A stretch of 64,000 nt of DNA from Ensifer adhaerens (GCF_028993555.1 NZ_CP118611.1:1234001-1298000); one strand, 5' to 3'; counted from the first letter of the stretch, positions 55,091-64,000 are shown. The notes: generated by a model not told the origin, from the letters alone. Translations and numbers: made by a program.

Positions 55091-57307
55091 TCAGGATGCG
55101 GCACGATTGCGGACGGCCTTGCCGGCGTCGATCGCTACAGGCGGCTCGCTGTCCAGCCGGAACAACGTCGCCACCCGTTGCAGCCGCTCGGCCGCAAGAC
55201 CTGTGAGCGCGCCGGAGGCCTCAAGCACCTCGCGAAGAGCGGTGAAGGCGGCACGGCGCTCCTCGATCGCTTCCGGCAGCAACTTCGGAAGCTCAGCAAG
55301 GGCCCCGTCCTCGTCGATCAGCAGCATGAAATATTGTTCGCGCATCACGGCCTTGAACTGGGCAAGGGTCAACTGCTTTGCCGAGGGATGGGCGCGCCGG
55401 AGCCTGCGAACCGCTTCGAGCCCGCGCTCATCGGCACCGCCACGCGCCATGCCGACGAAGATCAATGCCCGAGCCAGACCTTCGCAGGTTGCGCCGTCCG
55501 CAAACTTCTTTCTGAGGTCCGCGATCCGCGCTTCGACGAGCGCCTGATGAAGCAGGCTCTTCCCGGCCCTGCGCGGCGGCTGGTCCGAATTCGTATCGAT
55601 ACCGAGTGCGGCCTGCAGGGTCGGAGCGCCGTAGATGGCGTGGAAGCTCTGTTCCGACAGATACTCGGCGGTCCGTCGCCAGGTGTCGAGACCGTCGACA
55701 ACCTGCTGCGACAGAGCCTCCTGCCAGGCGATGAACGGGTTGCTCGCGGCCGCGGGCTCGCGATTTTCGCGGACATAGTCGGCGAGCGCTGACGTCCAGG
55801 CCATGAGGGGATTGTCCGGCCCGAACAACGCATATTGCAGCCGCAGCGGGTGCATGCTCCGCATTGCCTCTGCGACAGGTGGCGTCGCCGCTGCCTTGAC
55901 CAGCGGCTGCAGATAGGTGCGGTAGAGCGCCAGATTGACTTCCGAAAGCTTCGCCGCGGCAGCGAAACGACGCTCGTCCTCGATGTCGTTGCCGCCGAGC
56001 GCACGGATATCGTCGAGCGTTCGCGCCTCGCAACGCATCAGCCATTCGCCGGAGACGAGTTCCCTGCCCTCGGCCACGTTGCTTGCCGGCGTCAGCACCG
56101 CCTCGTACAAACCTGGCGGCAGCACGTCGATCAGTTCGATGTTCGAGGCAAATTCGTCATGCTCCTTACGAGCGACCCCGGCAGATACGAAGATGCCGAG
56201 GTGTCCGACGGTCTCGTGGACGGTATAGACGATCGTCTGGCCGTAGGCGCGGATTTCGTCGACGCTGTCGTAGAGATCGAGGATCCAGTCGAGCGCCTGC
56301 TGCGGTGGGGTGATGTTATCCCCTTTCGAGCAGAACACGACGATCGGCGAACGAACGTTGCGCAGATCGATCGCAGTGCCATCGGATGTCCGGATCTCGC
56401 CTGCCGCGAGCTTGTTGCCGACGAAGAGTTCATCAACGATGAACTGCATCTCTTCGGCGTTCAGCGTCACATGCCCACCCCACCAGCGCTCGAAGCCAAG
56501 GTAGCGGGCCGCCTCCGTGTCGATCTTCGAATAGAGATTGTACTGTTTGGTCCAGAGCGTATTCGCCGGGTTCTGGTTCTCGAAATTCTGGACGAGCCAG
56601 GCGCCGTCGAAAACGCCGGCGCCGAGATCGCCTGTGAGCGCGGTTAGCCAACTGCCGCCAAGAAGCCCGCCGGAGTATCGCATCGGGTTTTGCCCTTTGA
56701 CACCGGCCCAGTATGAAAGCGGCGCTCCGGCGATGATGATGGGGCCGAAGAGTTCCGGCCTCAGCGCAGCAACGATCATCACGGCCCAGCCCGCCTGGCA
56801 GTTTCCGATCACGCAGGGCTTGCCGTCCGCGTCCGGATGGCGATCGATGACGGTTTCGAGGAATGAGGCCTCGGCAAGAGCGATATCCTCGATCGTCTGC
56901 CCGGGAACCGGATCAGGAAGGAAGCCGATGAAATAGCAGGGATGGCCTGCCTTCATCGCCACGCCGATCTCGCTATCTGCCTTGAAGCCTCCGATGCCCG
57001 GGCCATGCCCGGCGCGGGGATCGACGACAACGAAGGGGCGCTTCGACGGATCGATCGCCACGCCCTCGGGCGGAACTATGCTCACCAACGCGTAGTTCAC
57101 CGGCCGCGCAAGCGTGCGCCCGTCGCGCACAAGCTGTGCCTCGAACTCCAGCACGTTCGGAGCCGTCTGCGTCCGATGCTCCTCGTATTGAGCGCCGCGC
57201 TGCCGCATCACGTCAAGAAAGAGGACCGATCGCTGCCAGGCATCGAGCGAATAGGAATAGGCATCAGCGAATGTCGGTATTGTCGGGATCGTGGAATGCT
57301 TGGGCAT
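55091..57307 (-). CDS. DUF3141 protein, PHA-synthase-like alpha/beta hydrolase
   Basis: 738 residues. The first half has an alpha/beta-hydrolase core like that of poly(3-hydroxyalkanoate) synthase: a cysteine nucleophile C170 in GNCQAGWAV (the PhaC box is G-x-C-x-G), an acid in FCSKGDNITPPQQALDW and a histidine in HETVGHLGIFV. The second half (about 430-738) is helical and specific to DUF3141. The start at 57307 has GAGGAG 7 bases upstream. It leads an operon with pta, ackA and fabI, and a FixK/FNR box lies 75 bases upstream. Activity is unproven; it could polymerise or transfer acyl groups from acyl-CoA. Confidence 0.88.
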   Translation of the reverse strand: MPKHSTIPTIPTFADAYSYSLDAWQRSVLFLDVMRQRGAQYEEHRTQTAPNVLEFEAQLVRDGRTLARPVNYALVSIVPPEGVAIDPSKRPFVVVDPRAGHGPGIGGFKADSEIGVAMKAGHPCYFIGFLPDPVPGQTIEDIALAEASFLETVIDRHPDADGKPCVIGNCQAGWAVMIVAALRPELFGPIIIAGAPLSYWAGVKGQNPMRYSGGLLGGSWLTALTGDLGAGVFDGAWLVQNFENQNPANTLWTKQYNLYSKIDTEAARYLGFERWWGGHVTLNAEEMQFIVDELFVGNKLAAGEIRTSDGTAIDLRNVRSPIVVFCSKGDNITPPQQALDWILDLYDSVDEIRAYGQTIVYTVHETVGHLGIFVSAGVARKEHDEFASNIELIDVLPPGLYEAVLTPASNVAEGRELVSGEWLMRCEARTLDDIRALGGNDIEDERRFAAAAKLSEVNLALYRTYLQPLVKAAATPPVAEAMRSMHPLRLQYALFGPDNPLMAWTSALADYVRENREPAAASNPFIAWQEALSQQVVDGLDTWRRTAEYLSEQSFHAIYGAPTLQAALGIDTNSDQPPRRAGKSLLHQALVEARIADLRKKFADGATCEGLARALIFVGMARGGADERGLEAVRRLRRAHPSAKQLTLAQFKAVMREQYFMLLIDEDGALAELPKLLPEAIEERRAAFTALREVLEASGALTGLAAERLQRVATLFRLDSEPPVAIDAGKAVRNRAAS

Positions 57308-57381
57308 GATGTCCACTCCTCGGTGCGATTGAAGGCCGGCCCCGTCGTCAAAGCCAATACAACGACGCAATTCGTCTCGCA

Positions 57382-57395
57382 TTGACCTTAGTCAA
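57382..57395. promoter_or_regulatory. FNR/FixK-type anaerobox
   Basis: TTGAC-CTTA-GTCAA, a perfect 14-base palindrome of the TTGA-N6-TCAA class bound by FixK/FnrN. If the box is centred at -41.5, transcription of the DUF3141-pta-ackA-fabI operon would start near 57347, 40 bases before its ATG, a normal class II arrangement. The divergent htpG gene starts 277 bases away and has its own promoter. Confidence 0.8.
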
Positions 57396-57609
57396 AGAGC
57401 CAGGCGGCTGAGCCGCGGTATGAACTCGGCCTAGATGACCCGAGAACGTCTGCCCGGGCCTCAAGATCATAATAGTGGAGTGTTACGGCGATTTGTCGCC
57501 TTCGCTGCGTCTTCGCCTTGAACCGCGTTGAAGGTGCATACGTTTTGGCGGTGCTCAGCGCTCCTTTCGCAGTGCAGCATCATACAGAAATGGGTACCGC
57601 GCAAGACGA

Positions 57610-57640
57610 CCCTTGAAATTCACGACACAGCTTGCCAATT
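57610..57640 (+). promoter_or_regulatory. RpoH (sigma-32) heat-shock promoter of htpG
   Basis: The -35 element CCCTTGAA is at 57610-57617, then 17 bases, then a -10 element CCAATT at 57635-57640. The alphaproteobacterial RpoH consensus is CNCTTGAA-N16/17-CCATNT. The predicted start would be near 57647, about 25 bases before the htpG ATG at 57672. Confidence 0.75.
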
Positions 57641-57671
57641 GGGGCGCAAAAGCAAAGGAGTTGCCAAGGCG

Positions 57672-59561
57672 ATGAGCGAAACCGAAATGTCCGTCGAGAA
57701 ACATGTCTTTGAAGCCGATGTGGCGCGACTGCTCCATTTGATGGTGCATTCGGTCTATTCCGACAAGAACGTCTTCCTCCGCGAACTGATTTCGAACGCC
57801 GCGGATGCCTGCGAGAAGCTGCGTTATGAATCGATCGTCTCGCCCGAACTTCTTGCCGGCGACGCCACTTCCCGCATCACTCTGATACTCGACGAGGAAA
57901 ACAGCCGCCTCGTCGTTGAAGACAACGGCATCGGCATGGGCCGCGACGAACTGGTCGAAGCGCTCGGCACGATCGCCCGCTCGGGCACGCGCGCCTTCAT
58001 GGAGCGCATCGAGGCCGCGCAGGGCAAGGAAGGCGCGCAGCTGATCGGCCAGTTCGGCGTCGGCTTCTATTCCGCCTTCATGGTTGCCGACAAGGTGGAC
58101 GTGGTGTCACGCCGCGCCGGGTCGGAACACGCCTGGCTGTGGTCCTCCGACGGCAAGGGCAGCTACACCGTTTCTGCCGCCGATCTTGCCGATGCTCCCG
58201 CGCGTGGCACGCGCATCACGCTCCACCTGATGGAAGACGCCAAGACCTACACGTCGCGCTGGACTGTCGAGCGCATCGTCAAGGATCAGTCCGGCCACGT
58301 ACCGGTGCCGATCTCCATTCTGGAAAAGCCCGGTGCAGAACCGGTTCAGGTCGGCGACGGCACCGCACTCTGGACCAAGCAGAAGAGCGAGATCAGCAAG
58401 GAAGACTACGCAGATTTCTACCGCGGCGTTGCCGGTCAGTATGACGACCCGGCGCTCACGGTTCACTTCCGTGCCGAGGGCCGCCACGAATATACGGCGC
58501 TCGCTTTCGTGCCCGGCTCGAAACCATTCGATCTCTTCGACCCGGACCGCAAGGGCCGAATGAAGCTCTACGTCAAGCGCGTCTTCATCACGGACGAGGC
58601 GGAATTGCTGCCGCGCTATCTGCGCTTCGTGCGCGGCCTCGTCGATACCTCCGACCTGCCCTTGAACGTTTCGCGCGAGATGATCCAGGAGAGCCCGCTG
58701 CTCGCGAGCATCCGCAAGGGCGTGACCAACCGCGTGCTGACGGCGATCGAGAAACTGGCGGAAAGCGAACCCGAGACCTTCGACAAGGTTTGGGAGAACT
58801 TCGGCAGTGTGTTGAAGGAAGGCATCTACGAGGATTACGAGCGCCGCGAACAGTTGATCGCGCTGTCGCGCTTCCGCACCACCACTTCGGATGAAGGCCG
58901 GCGGAGCCTTGCCGACTATGTCAAGGACATGAAGGAAGGCCAGTCGGCGATCTATTATCTGACGGGCGACAATGTCGGCCAGCTGAAGGCCTCGCCGCAG
59001 CTCGAAGGTTTTCGCGCCCGTGGCATCGAAGTGCTGCTTCTGACCGATCCGGTTGACAGTTTCTGGGTGACGTCGGCTCCCGATTTCGACGGCAAGCCGT
59101 GGAAGTCGATCACGCAAGGTGCTGCGGATCTCGGCAACATCGCCAAGCCTCAAGGCAGCAAGGAAGATGCCCCGCAAGCCAGCCAGTTGGTCATCGATTT
59201 CGTCGCCTTCGCCAAGGAGACGCTCGGCACCAGCGTATCGGATGTTCGCACCTCGGAGCGGCTGACGGAAAGCGCAGTTTGCCTGGTGGCGCCGGAGCAC
59301 GGACCGGATCGTCAGCTCGAAAAGATGCTGCAGGGTGCCGGCCGTCTTGATGAGGCTCCCAAGCCGATCCTCGAGATTAATCCCAACCACGCGCTGATCA
59401 CCGCGATCGCCGCCTGCCCCGCTGGCGACACGGCGTTCCGGGCAGATGCTGTTCAACTGCTGCTCGACCAGGCACGCGTGCTCGACGGCGACAAGCCGCA
59501 GGACCCGCGCGGCTTCGCCGAACGGCTGTCGCGCGTCTTTGATCGCGCGCTCAAATCCTAA
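57672..59561 (+). CDS. htpG: chaperone HtpG (bacterial Hsp90)
   Basis: 629 residues, complete. N-terminal ATPase domain with LRELISNAADACEKLRYES, EDNGIGMGRDEL, IGQFGVGFYSAFMVAD; middle domain with FDLFDPDRKGRMKLYVKRVFI, LPLNVSREMIQES; C-terminal dimerisation domain to the end. The start at 57672 begins MSETEMSVEKHVFEADVARLL, the conserved N-terminus, although the frame continues upstream. It is a homodimeric ATP-dependent folding chaperone of the cytoplasm, induced by heat. A matching RpoH promoter lies 32 bases upstream and a terminator follows. Confidence 0.97.
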   Translation: MSETEMSVEKHVFEADVARLLHLMVHSVYSDKNVFLRELISNAADACEKLRYESIVSPELLAGDATSRITLILDEENSRLVVEDNGIGMGRDELVEALGTIARSGTRAFMERIEAAQGKEGAQLIGQFGVGFYSAFMVADKVDVVSRRAGSEHAWLWSSDGKGSYTVSAADLADAPARGTRITLHLMEDAKTYTSRWTVERIVKDQSGHVPVPISILEKPGAEPVQVGDGTALWTKQKSEISKEDYADFYRGVAGQYDDPALTVHFRAEGRHEYTALAFVPGSKPFDLFDPDRKGRMKLYVKRVFITDEAELLPRYLRFVRGLVDTSDLPLNVSREMIQESPLLASIRKGVTNRVLTAIEKLAESEPETFDKVWENFGSVLKEGIYEDYERREQLIALSRFRTTTSDEGRRSLADYVKDMKEGQSAIYYLTGDNVGQLKASPQLEGFRARGIEVLLLTDPVDSFWVTSAPDFDGKPWKSITQGAADLGNIAKPQGSKEDAPQASQLVIDFVAFAKETLGTSVSDVRTSERLTESAVCLVAPEHGPDRQLEKMLQGAGRLDEAPKPILEINPNHALITAIAACPAGDTAFRADAVQLLLDQARVLDGDKPQDPRGFAERLSRVFDRALKS

Positions 59562-59567
59562 CAAAAG

Positions 59568-59601
59568 AGCCCTGGAAATCTCTTGGATTTCCAGGGCTTT
59601 T
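59568..59601 (+). terminator. intrinsic terminator of htpG
   Basis: A 13-base-pair stem, AGCCCTGGAAATC (59568-59580) with GATTTCCAGGGCT (59586-59598), a 5-base loop, and then a T-rich run. It begins 7 bases after the htpG stop. Confidence 0.92.
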
Positions 59602-59653
59602 CTCTGTTTTCTTCAGCGTCACCTTAGCACGCTTTTTCGGCGCTCACGCGATG

Positions 59654-60838
59654 TTACTCGGATGTTGGGATTTGCATTCCAATTTCCGCCAATACCTCGG
59701 CCGTATGCTCTCCGAGCCGTGGCACCCCACGGTCGAGCGCAAGCTCAGCGGCCGAAAAGCGAATCGGCGTCCGCACACCCGGCGAGGTACCGGCAGCAGC
59801 GCCCGAGTGCGGCGTATCCACCCGCATCTGCCGATGCTCGATCTGCGGATCGGCAAAGACGTCGGCGACGGTGTTGATCGGACCGCCGGGAACGCCGGCA
59901 TCTTCCAGCAACTTCAAGAGCGTGTCGCGTTCGATCTTCGCGGTCTCGGCTGCCAGTTCGGGTGTCAGCGTTTCGCGGTTCTGCACCCGCAAGGCGTTGG
60001 TCAGATAACGCTCGTCGGCTGCGAGATCGGCTCTCCCAAGCAATGCGCAGAACTTCACGAACTGCCGGTCGTTACCTACCGCGACGATCAGGTGTCCGTC
60101 AGATGTCGGGAAGACCTGATACGGCGCGATATTCGGATGAGCGTTACCGAGGCGGCGCGGTGCCTTTCCTGAGACCAGGAAGTTCAGCGCCTGGTTGGCA
60201 AGCACACCGGTCATGCAATCGAGCAGCGCCATGTCTATCTGCTGTCCCTCGCCGGTGCGCTCGCGCTGGGTAAGGGCCGCCTGCACGGCGATCACGCCGT
60301 AGAGGCCGGTGAAGATATCGGCAAAGGCGACACCGATTTTCTGCGGTTCGCGCTCGGGCTCGCCGGTCAGATCCATGATGCCGCTCATACCCTGGACGAT
60401 ATAGTCGTAGCCGGCGCGGTGGGCATAGGGCCCGTCCTGGCCGAAGCCGGTGACCGAGCAATAGATCAGCCGCGGATTGACCTTCTTCAGACTCTCGTAG
60501 TCGAGCCCATACTTGGTGAGCCCGCCGACCTTGAAGTTTTCGAGCAGAACATCCGACTGCGCCGCAAGACGTCGCACGGCCTCCTGCCCCTCCTCCGTGG
60601 TGAAATCCAGCACGACGGAGCGCTTGCCGCGGTTGCAGGCGTGGAAGTAGGCAGCGTCGAGCGTCTCGCCATCATCGCCCGCAACGAAGGGCGGGCCCCA
60701 GGTGCGGGTGTCGTCGCCCGCCGGGCTTTCGACCTTGATGACGTCGGCTCCGAGATCGGCCAGAGTCTGGCCGATCCAGGGGCCCGCGAGAATGCGGGCT
60801 AGTTCCAGGACACGAATGCCCTTCAACGGCGCTTCCAT
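59654..60838 (-). CDS. CaiB/BaiF family CoA transferase, probable succinyl-CoA:glutarate CoA-transferase
   Basis: 394 residues. Family III CoA-transferase: LKGIRVLELARILAGPWIGQTLADLGADVIKVESP, NFKVGGLTKYGLDYESLK, and the catalytic aspartate D145 in GYDYIVQGMSG. The gene starts 12 bases after gcdH on the same strand, as in glutarate clusters where this protein (GcdG) activates glutarate to glutaryl-CoA. The substrate is inferred from the neighbour only; family III enzymes act on many acids. Confidence 0.9.
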   Translation of the reverse strand: MEAPLKGIRVLELARILAGPWIGQTLADLGADVIKVESPAGDDTRTWGPPFVAGDDGETLDAAYFHACNRGKRSVVLDFTTEEGQEAVRRLAAQSDVLLENFKVGGLTKYGLDYESLKKVNPRLIYCSVTGFGQDGPYAHRAGYDYIVQGMSGIMDLTGEPEREPQKIGVAFADIFTGLYGVIAVQAALTQRERTGEGQQIDMALLDCMTGVLANQALNFLVSGKAPRRLGNAHPNIAPYQVFPTSDGHLIVAVGNDRQFVKFCALLGRADLAADERYLTNALRVQNRETLTPELAAETAKIERDTLLKLLEDAGVPGGPINTVADVFADPQIEHRQMRVDTPHSGAAAGTSPGVRTPIRFSAAELALDRGVPRLGEHTAEVLAEIGMQIPTSE

Positions 60839-60849
60839 GTCGGCACCGC

Positions 60850-62037
60850 TCAGAAGAAGGCCTGAAGGCCGGTCTGGGCGCGGCCGAGGATCAGCGCGTG
60901 GACGTCGTGCGTGCCTTCATAGGTATTGACCGTCTCGAGGTTCACCATATGGCGCATGACCTGATATTCCTCGGAGATGCCGTTGCCGCCGTGCATGTCG
61001 CGGGCCATGCGGGCGATATCGAGCGCCTTGCCGCAATTGTTGCGCTTGACGATCGAGATCATTTCCGGGGCCATGCGGCCTTCGTCCATCAGGCGGCCGA
61101 CGCGAAGCGAACCCTGCAGGCCGAGCGTGATTTCCGTCTGCATGTCGGCAAGCTTCTTCTGGAAGAGCTGCGTCTGTGCGAGCGGTCGGTTGAACTGCTT
61201 GCGGTCGAGACCGTACTGGCGTGCCGCATGCCAGCAGAACTCGGCGGCACCGAGCGCGCCCCAGGAAATGCCGTAGCGAGCGCGATTGAGGCAGCCGAAC
61301 GGCCCCTTGAGGCCTTCAACGTTCGGCAAGAGCGCGTCTTCGCCGACCTCGACATTGTCCATGACGATTTCGCCGGTGATCGAGGCGCGCAGCGACAGCT
61401 TGCCGGCGATCTTCGGGGCCGAAAGGCCTTTCATGCCCTTTTCGAGCACGAAGCCGTGGATGGCGCCGCCATGAGCTTCAGACTTCGCCCAGACGACGAA
61501 GACATCAGCGAGCGGCGCGTTGGAGATCCACATCTTCGAGCCGACGAGGCGATAGCCGCTCTCGGTCTTGATCGCGCGCGTCTTCATGCCGGCCGGGTCT
61601 GAACCGGCATCCGGCTCGGTCAGACCGAAGCAGCCGATCCACTCGCCACTGATCAGCTTCGGCAGGTACTTCTGCTTCTGCTCTTCCGAGCCGTAAGCAT
61701 AGATCGGATAGATCACCAGCGACGACTGCACGCTCATCATCGAGCGGTAGCCCGAATCGACGCGCTCAACTTCGCGGGCGACGAGGCCATAGGCGACATA
61801 GGAGGCGCCGACGCCGCCATAGGTATCGGAGACGGTCACGCCGAGCAGGCCGAGTTCGCCCATCTCGCGGAAGATTTCGGGATCGGTCGATTCTTCGCGA
61901 TAGGCGTCGATGACCCGCGGCTGCAGACGGTCCTGCGCATAGGCCCGCGCGGTATCGCGGATCATGCGCTCGTCCTCGGTCAACTGATCTTCGAGGAGGA
62001 ACGGATCATCCCATTGAAATTGCGTCTTGCCGGCCAT
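60850..62037 (-). CDS. gcdH: glutaryl-CoA dehydrogenase
   Basis: 395 residues. Acyl-CoA dehydrogenase with GcdH-type features: [64 protein letters not shown] and the catalytic E374 in [20 protein letters not shown]. It oxidises and decarboxylates glutaryl-CoA to crotonyl-CoA in lysine/tryptophan/glutarate catabolism. Together with the CoA transferase downstream and the divergent LysR it makes a complete entry module. Confidence 0.94.
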   Translation of the reverse strand: MAGKTQFQWDDPFLLEDQLTEDERMIRDTARAYAQDRLQPRVIDAYREESTDPEIFREMGELGLLGVTVSDTYGGVGASYVAYGLVAREVERVDSGYRSMMSVQSSLVIYPIYAYGSEEQKQKYLPKLISGEWIGCFGLTEPDAGSDPAGMKTRAIKTESGYRLVGSKMWISNAPLADVFVVWAKSEAHGGAIHGFVLEKGMKGLSAPKIAGKLSLRASITGEIVMDNVEVGEDALLPNVEGLKGPFGCLNRARYGISWGALGAAEFCWHAARQYGLDRKQFNRPLAQTQLFQKKLADMQTEITLGLQGSLRVGRLMDEGRMAPEMISIVKRNNCGKALDIARMARDMHGGNGISEEYQVMRHMVNLETVNTYEGTHDVHALILGRAQTGLQAFF

Positions 62038-62103
62038 GTTTCTCTCCCATCGGATTATTCCGCCTGTCTTATCGCAAGGGGTGCATGCTGTTTCAAACGA
62101 AAT

Positions 62104-62118
62104 TGAGGCACCGCCTCA
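62104..62118. promoter_or_regulatory. perfect inverted repeat, candidate LysR operator
   Basis: TGAGGC-ACC-GCCTCA, a perfect 6+6 inverted repeat with the T-N13-A form, 67 bases upstream of gcdH and 155 bases upstream of the divergent LysR gene. LysR-type proteins commonly bind such repeats at about -65 of the target gene. Confidence 0.55.
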
Positions 62119-62272
62119 TGCGTTCAGGGAATGGCCCCGCATCCGGCCGGGCCACCTCATGTTGCAAATTCGCTAGAATATGACGACAAGAACGGACGTC
62201 TTTCGCTCTGCCGGCCCCCATTGCAGAACGAAGGGCCAGTGCAACGCCAGAGATTAGAAGCAAGCCACAACC

Positions 62273-63226
62273 ATGGCCAATGACCGCCTCGAACGCTTCG
62301 CGCACAATCTCGACTGGAATCTGCTGCGCACCTTCGTCGTGCTCGTCGAGGAAGGCAGCATCACGGCTGCCGCAAACCGGCTGCTCCTGCAGCAGCCAGC
62401 CGTCAGCATGGCGCTGAAGCGGCTGGAACAGACCGTCGGCCAGAAGCTCATCGACCGGCGCCCCGGGCGCTTCAATCTGACGGACGCCGGCGCCCGCCTG
62501 CATGCCCAGTGCCGCGACATCTTCGCCGCCGTGATCCGGCTGCCGAACGTTCTCGAAACCGCCGGCGAAGAAGTCACCGGCCACCTCAACATCCACTCCG
62601 TCAGCCACGCCCACAATCCCGCCTGGGACAGCAAGCTCGAAAGCTTCTTCCACCTGCACCCGAAGGTGACCCTGTCGGTCACAGTTGCGACGACCGTCGA
62701 CGTCTTAAGCGCGGTCGAACGCAATGTTGCGACGATGGGCCTTTGCGACGGCAACATCCCCGACTGGCTCAACAAGCGCTTCCACGTGCGCGAGCGCTAC
62801 GCCCTCTATTGCGGCCGAAGTCATCCGCTGTTCGGCGCCGAGGGCATCGATTTCAACGACCTCAGGGGCAATCCCTATATCGCCTTCATTGCCGACGTGC
62901 TGGGTGGCCAGCACATGAACTCTGTGACCGCGGTGCGCGCGGTCGGATCCTTCGGCCAGCAGGTCCGCGCCGTCTCCTGCAATGTCGAAGAGGTCATGCG
63001 GCTGATCATGTCCAATGTCGGTATCGGTATGCTTCCAGATCACCTGACGGCGCCGGCCGTTGCAGAAGGTCAGCTCTGGCAGCTACCGCCCTATGCCGAT
63101 CTGCCCACCACCGATGTCTTCCGCATCTCGAACCCGAACGCGATCCTCAATCCGGCAGAGGCTGCTTTTCTGGCCCACGTCGCCGATACAGAACCACTCG
63201 ACCACTGCCTTGTTGAGACCGCCTAA
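62273..63226 (+). CDS. LysR-family regulator of the glutarate cluster
   Basis: 317 residues. N-terminal winged helix-turn-helix (LRTFVVLVEEGSITAAANRLLLQQPAVSMALKRLEQTVGQKLIDR) and a C-terminal periplasmic-binding-protein-like effector domain (about 95-305). Divergence from gcdH and the CoA transferase gene matches GcdR, the glutarate-responsive LysR activator in pseudomonads. The effector may be glutarate; the family assignment is certain and the effector is inferred. Confidence 0.92.
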   Translation: MANDRLERFAHNLDWNLLRTFVVLVEEGSITAAANRLLLQQPAVSMALKRLEQTVGQKLIDRRPGRFNLTDAGARLHAQCRDIFAAVIRLPNVLETAGEEVTGHLNIHSVSHAHNPAWDSKLESFFHLHPKVTLSVTVATTVDVLSAVERNVATMGLCDGNIPDWLNKRFHVRERYALYCGRSHPLFGAEGIDFNDLRGNPYIAFIADVLGGQHMNSVTAVRAVGSFGQQVRAVSCNVEEVMRLIMSNVGIGMLPDHLTAPAVAEGQLWQLPPYADLPTTDVFRISNPNAILNPAEAAFLAHVADTEPLDHCLVETA

Positions 63227-63321
63227 CCATCATCATAATTGATAGCCGCCTTTCCGGTTATAAATTTGAACGCTGATGCTGGCTTGCCTATGGTCCCGCC
63301 AACAACCAACGGAGGCTGGGC

Positions 63322-64000
63322 ATGCGGGACTACGATGTGGCAATCATTGGCGGCGGGATCGCCGGCCTGTCGCTCGCCTATTTCCTGGCGCCACATCGCT
63401 CCGTCGTGGTTATCGAGCGGGAGGACGGGCTCGGCTATCACAGCACCGGCCGCTCGGCAGCAGAGTTCGTGCTGCGCTACAACGCGCCGGAGGTCTGCGC
63501 GCTTGCGGCGATTTCCAAGTCCTTCTTTGACAATCCGCCTGAAGGGTTCTCCGAGGTGGCGCTCCTTAAACAGCGCGGCGGCGTCATGATTGCCAATGCC
63601 GAGAAGGCTGACCGCTTCGAAGAGGTGTTCATGGAGGAACAGCAGGCCAACGCCGAAATTCAGCGGCTGACGGTCGACGAAGTCATTGCACGGGTACCGA
63701 TTCTCCGGCGCGACTATGTTGCCGCCGCCTACTATGATCCGCATTTCTGGGACATCGAGGTGGAAAACCTAGTCCAAGGTTACGTCCGGGGCGCCCGCCG
63801 TCACGGGGCAGCGATCATCGAACGATCGGACGTGATGACACCCCGTCAGGACGGTGATCGCTGGGTGCTCACGACAAGTGCCGGCGATGTCCGCGCAAGG
63901 ACGATCGTCAACGCCGCCGGTGGCTGGGCTGATCCGGTTGCAGACCTGTTCGGCGTCGCCCCGGTCGGCATCGTGCCGCATCGCCGCACGGCGATCACCG
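63322..64000 (+). CDS. FAD-dependent oxidoreductase, DAO/DadA-like (cut by the window end)
   Basis: 226 codons are visible; the gene runs off the right edge. The start at 63322 has GGAGG 8 bases upstream. The N-terminus DVAIIGGGIAGLSLAYFLA is the FAD Rossmann motif, followed by YHSTGRSAAEFVLRYN (the DAO-family flavin segment) and TIVNAAGGWADPVADLFGV. Relatives oxidise D-amino acids, glycine or sarcosine, or dehydrogenate D-hydroxy acids such as 2-hydroxyglutarate. The placement near a glutarate cluster is suggestive but not enough to choose a substrate. The preceding 95 bases are free of genes. Confidence 0.85.
   Translation, partial: MRDYDVAIIGGGIAGLSLAYFLAPHRSVVVIEREDGLGYHSTGRSAAEFVLRYNAPEVCALAAISKSFFDNPPEGFSEVALLKQRGGVMIANAEKADRFEEVFMEEQQANAEIQRLTVDEVIARVPILRRDYVAAAYYDPHFWDIEVENLVQGYVRGARRHGAAIIERSDVMTPRQDGDRWVLTTSAGDVRARTIVNAAGGWADPVADLFGVAPVGIVPHRRTAIT

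Overview
The window comes from a GC-rich alphaproteobacterium, most likely a member of the Rhizobiaceae near Sinorhizobium/Ensifer. This is an inference from gene content: a PE-LIG-POL LigD with Ku, Aap-type amino-acid permeases, a DctB/DctD-type two-component pair, a PhaC-like DUF3141 protein beside pta-ackA-fabI, and a RIME-like intergenic repeat. Codon use is uniform. Apart from an IS110-family element at the left edge, I see no sign of recent transfer. There are no rRNA or tRNA genes and no CRISPR array that I can recognise.

Layout. 1-1460: an IS110 element with a possible bridge-RNA region. 7385-1491 (minus): a tightly packed operon ligD, ku, BRCT/TPR protein, alpha/beta hydrolase, xthA, which looks like an expanded NHEJ/end-processing unit. 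7533-13113: TetR regulator, chemoreceptor, SDR with divergent AraC regulator, VTT membrane protein. 18027-13162 (minus): amino-acid ABC binding protein, two permeases and an amidohydrolase (no ATPase gene), facing a divergent GntR regulator with two likely operators. 19124-22864: a stand-alone Tat-type solute-binding protein, a HAD phosphatase, a PPP-type phosphatase and a small conserved protein. 23032-27039: a lipid A phosphoethanolamine transferase divergent from an OmpR-type two-component system.

27292-32986: a CecR/YbhGFSR-like efflux operon with 4-base overlaps. 32989-34688: a carboxylesterase and ring-cleaving dioxygenase resembling MhqD/MhqO. 34928-38112: DctB/DctD-like kinase and sigma-54 activator; the activator has a proline in its GAFTGA loop. 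38859-44161 (minus): an oppA-oppB-oppC-oppDF peptide importer. 44926-45969: class II fructose-bisphosphate aldolase with a clear terminator. 46518-47983: an OmpA/DUF2092 fusion plus a tiny secreted protein. 48071-52103: a MerR-XRE-cupin regulator divergent from gabT and gabD (GABA to succinate).

57307-52126 (minus): DUF3141 (PhaC-like), pta, ackA, fabI, preceded by a perfect FNR/FixK box, suggesting low-oxygen control of acetyl-phosphate/acetate metabolism. The divergent htpG has a good RpoH-type promoter. 62037-59654 (minus): glutaryl-CoA dehydrogenase and a CaiB-type CoA transferase, with a divergent LysR regulator, form a glutarate catabolic module. The window ends inside a DadA-like FAD oxidoreductase. 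The overall picture is a metabolic and stress-adaptation region of a soil bacterium: amino-acid, GABA, glutarate and peptide use, envelope modification, drug efflux and DNA break repair.
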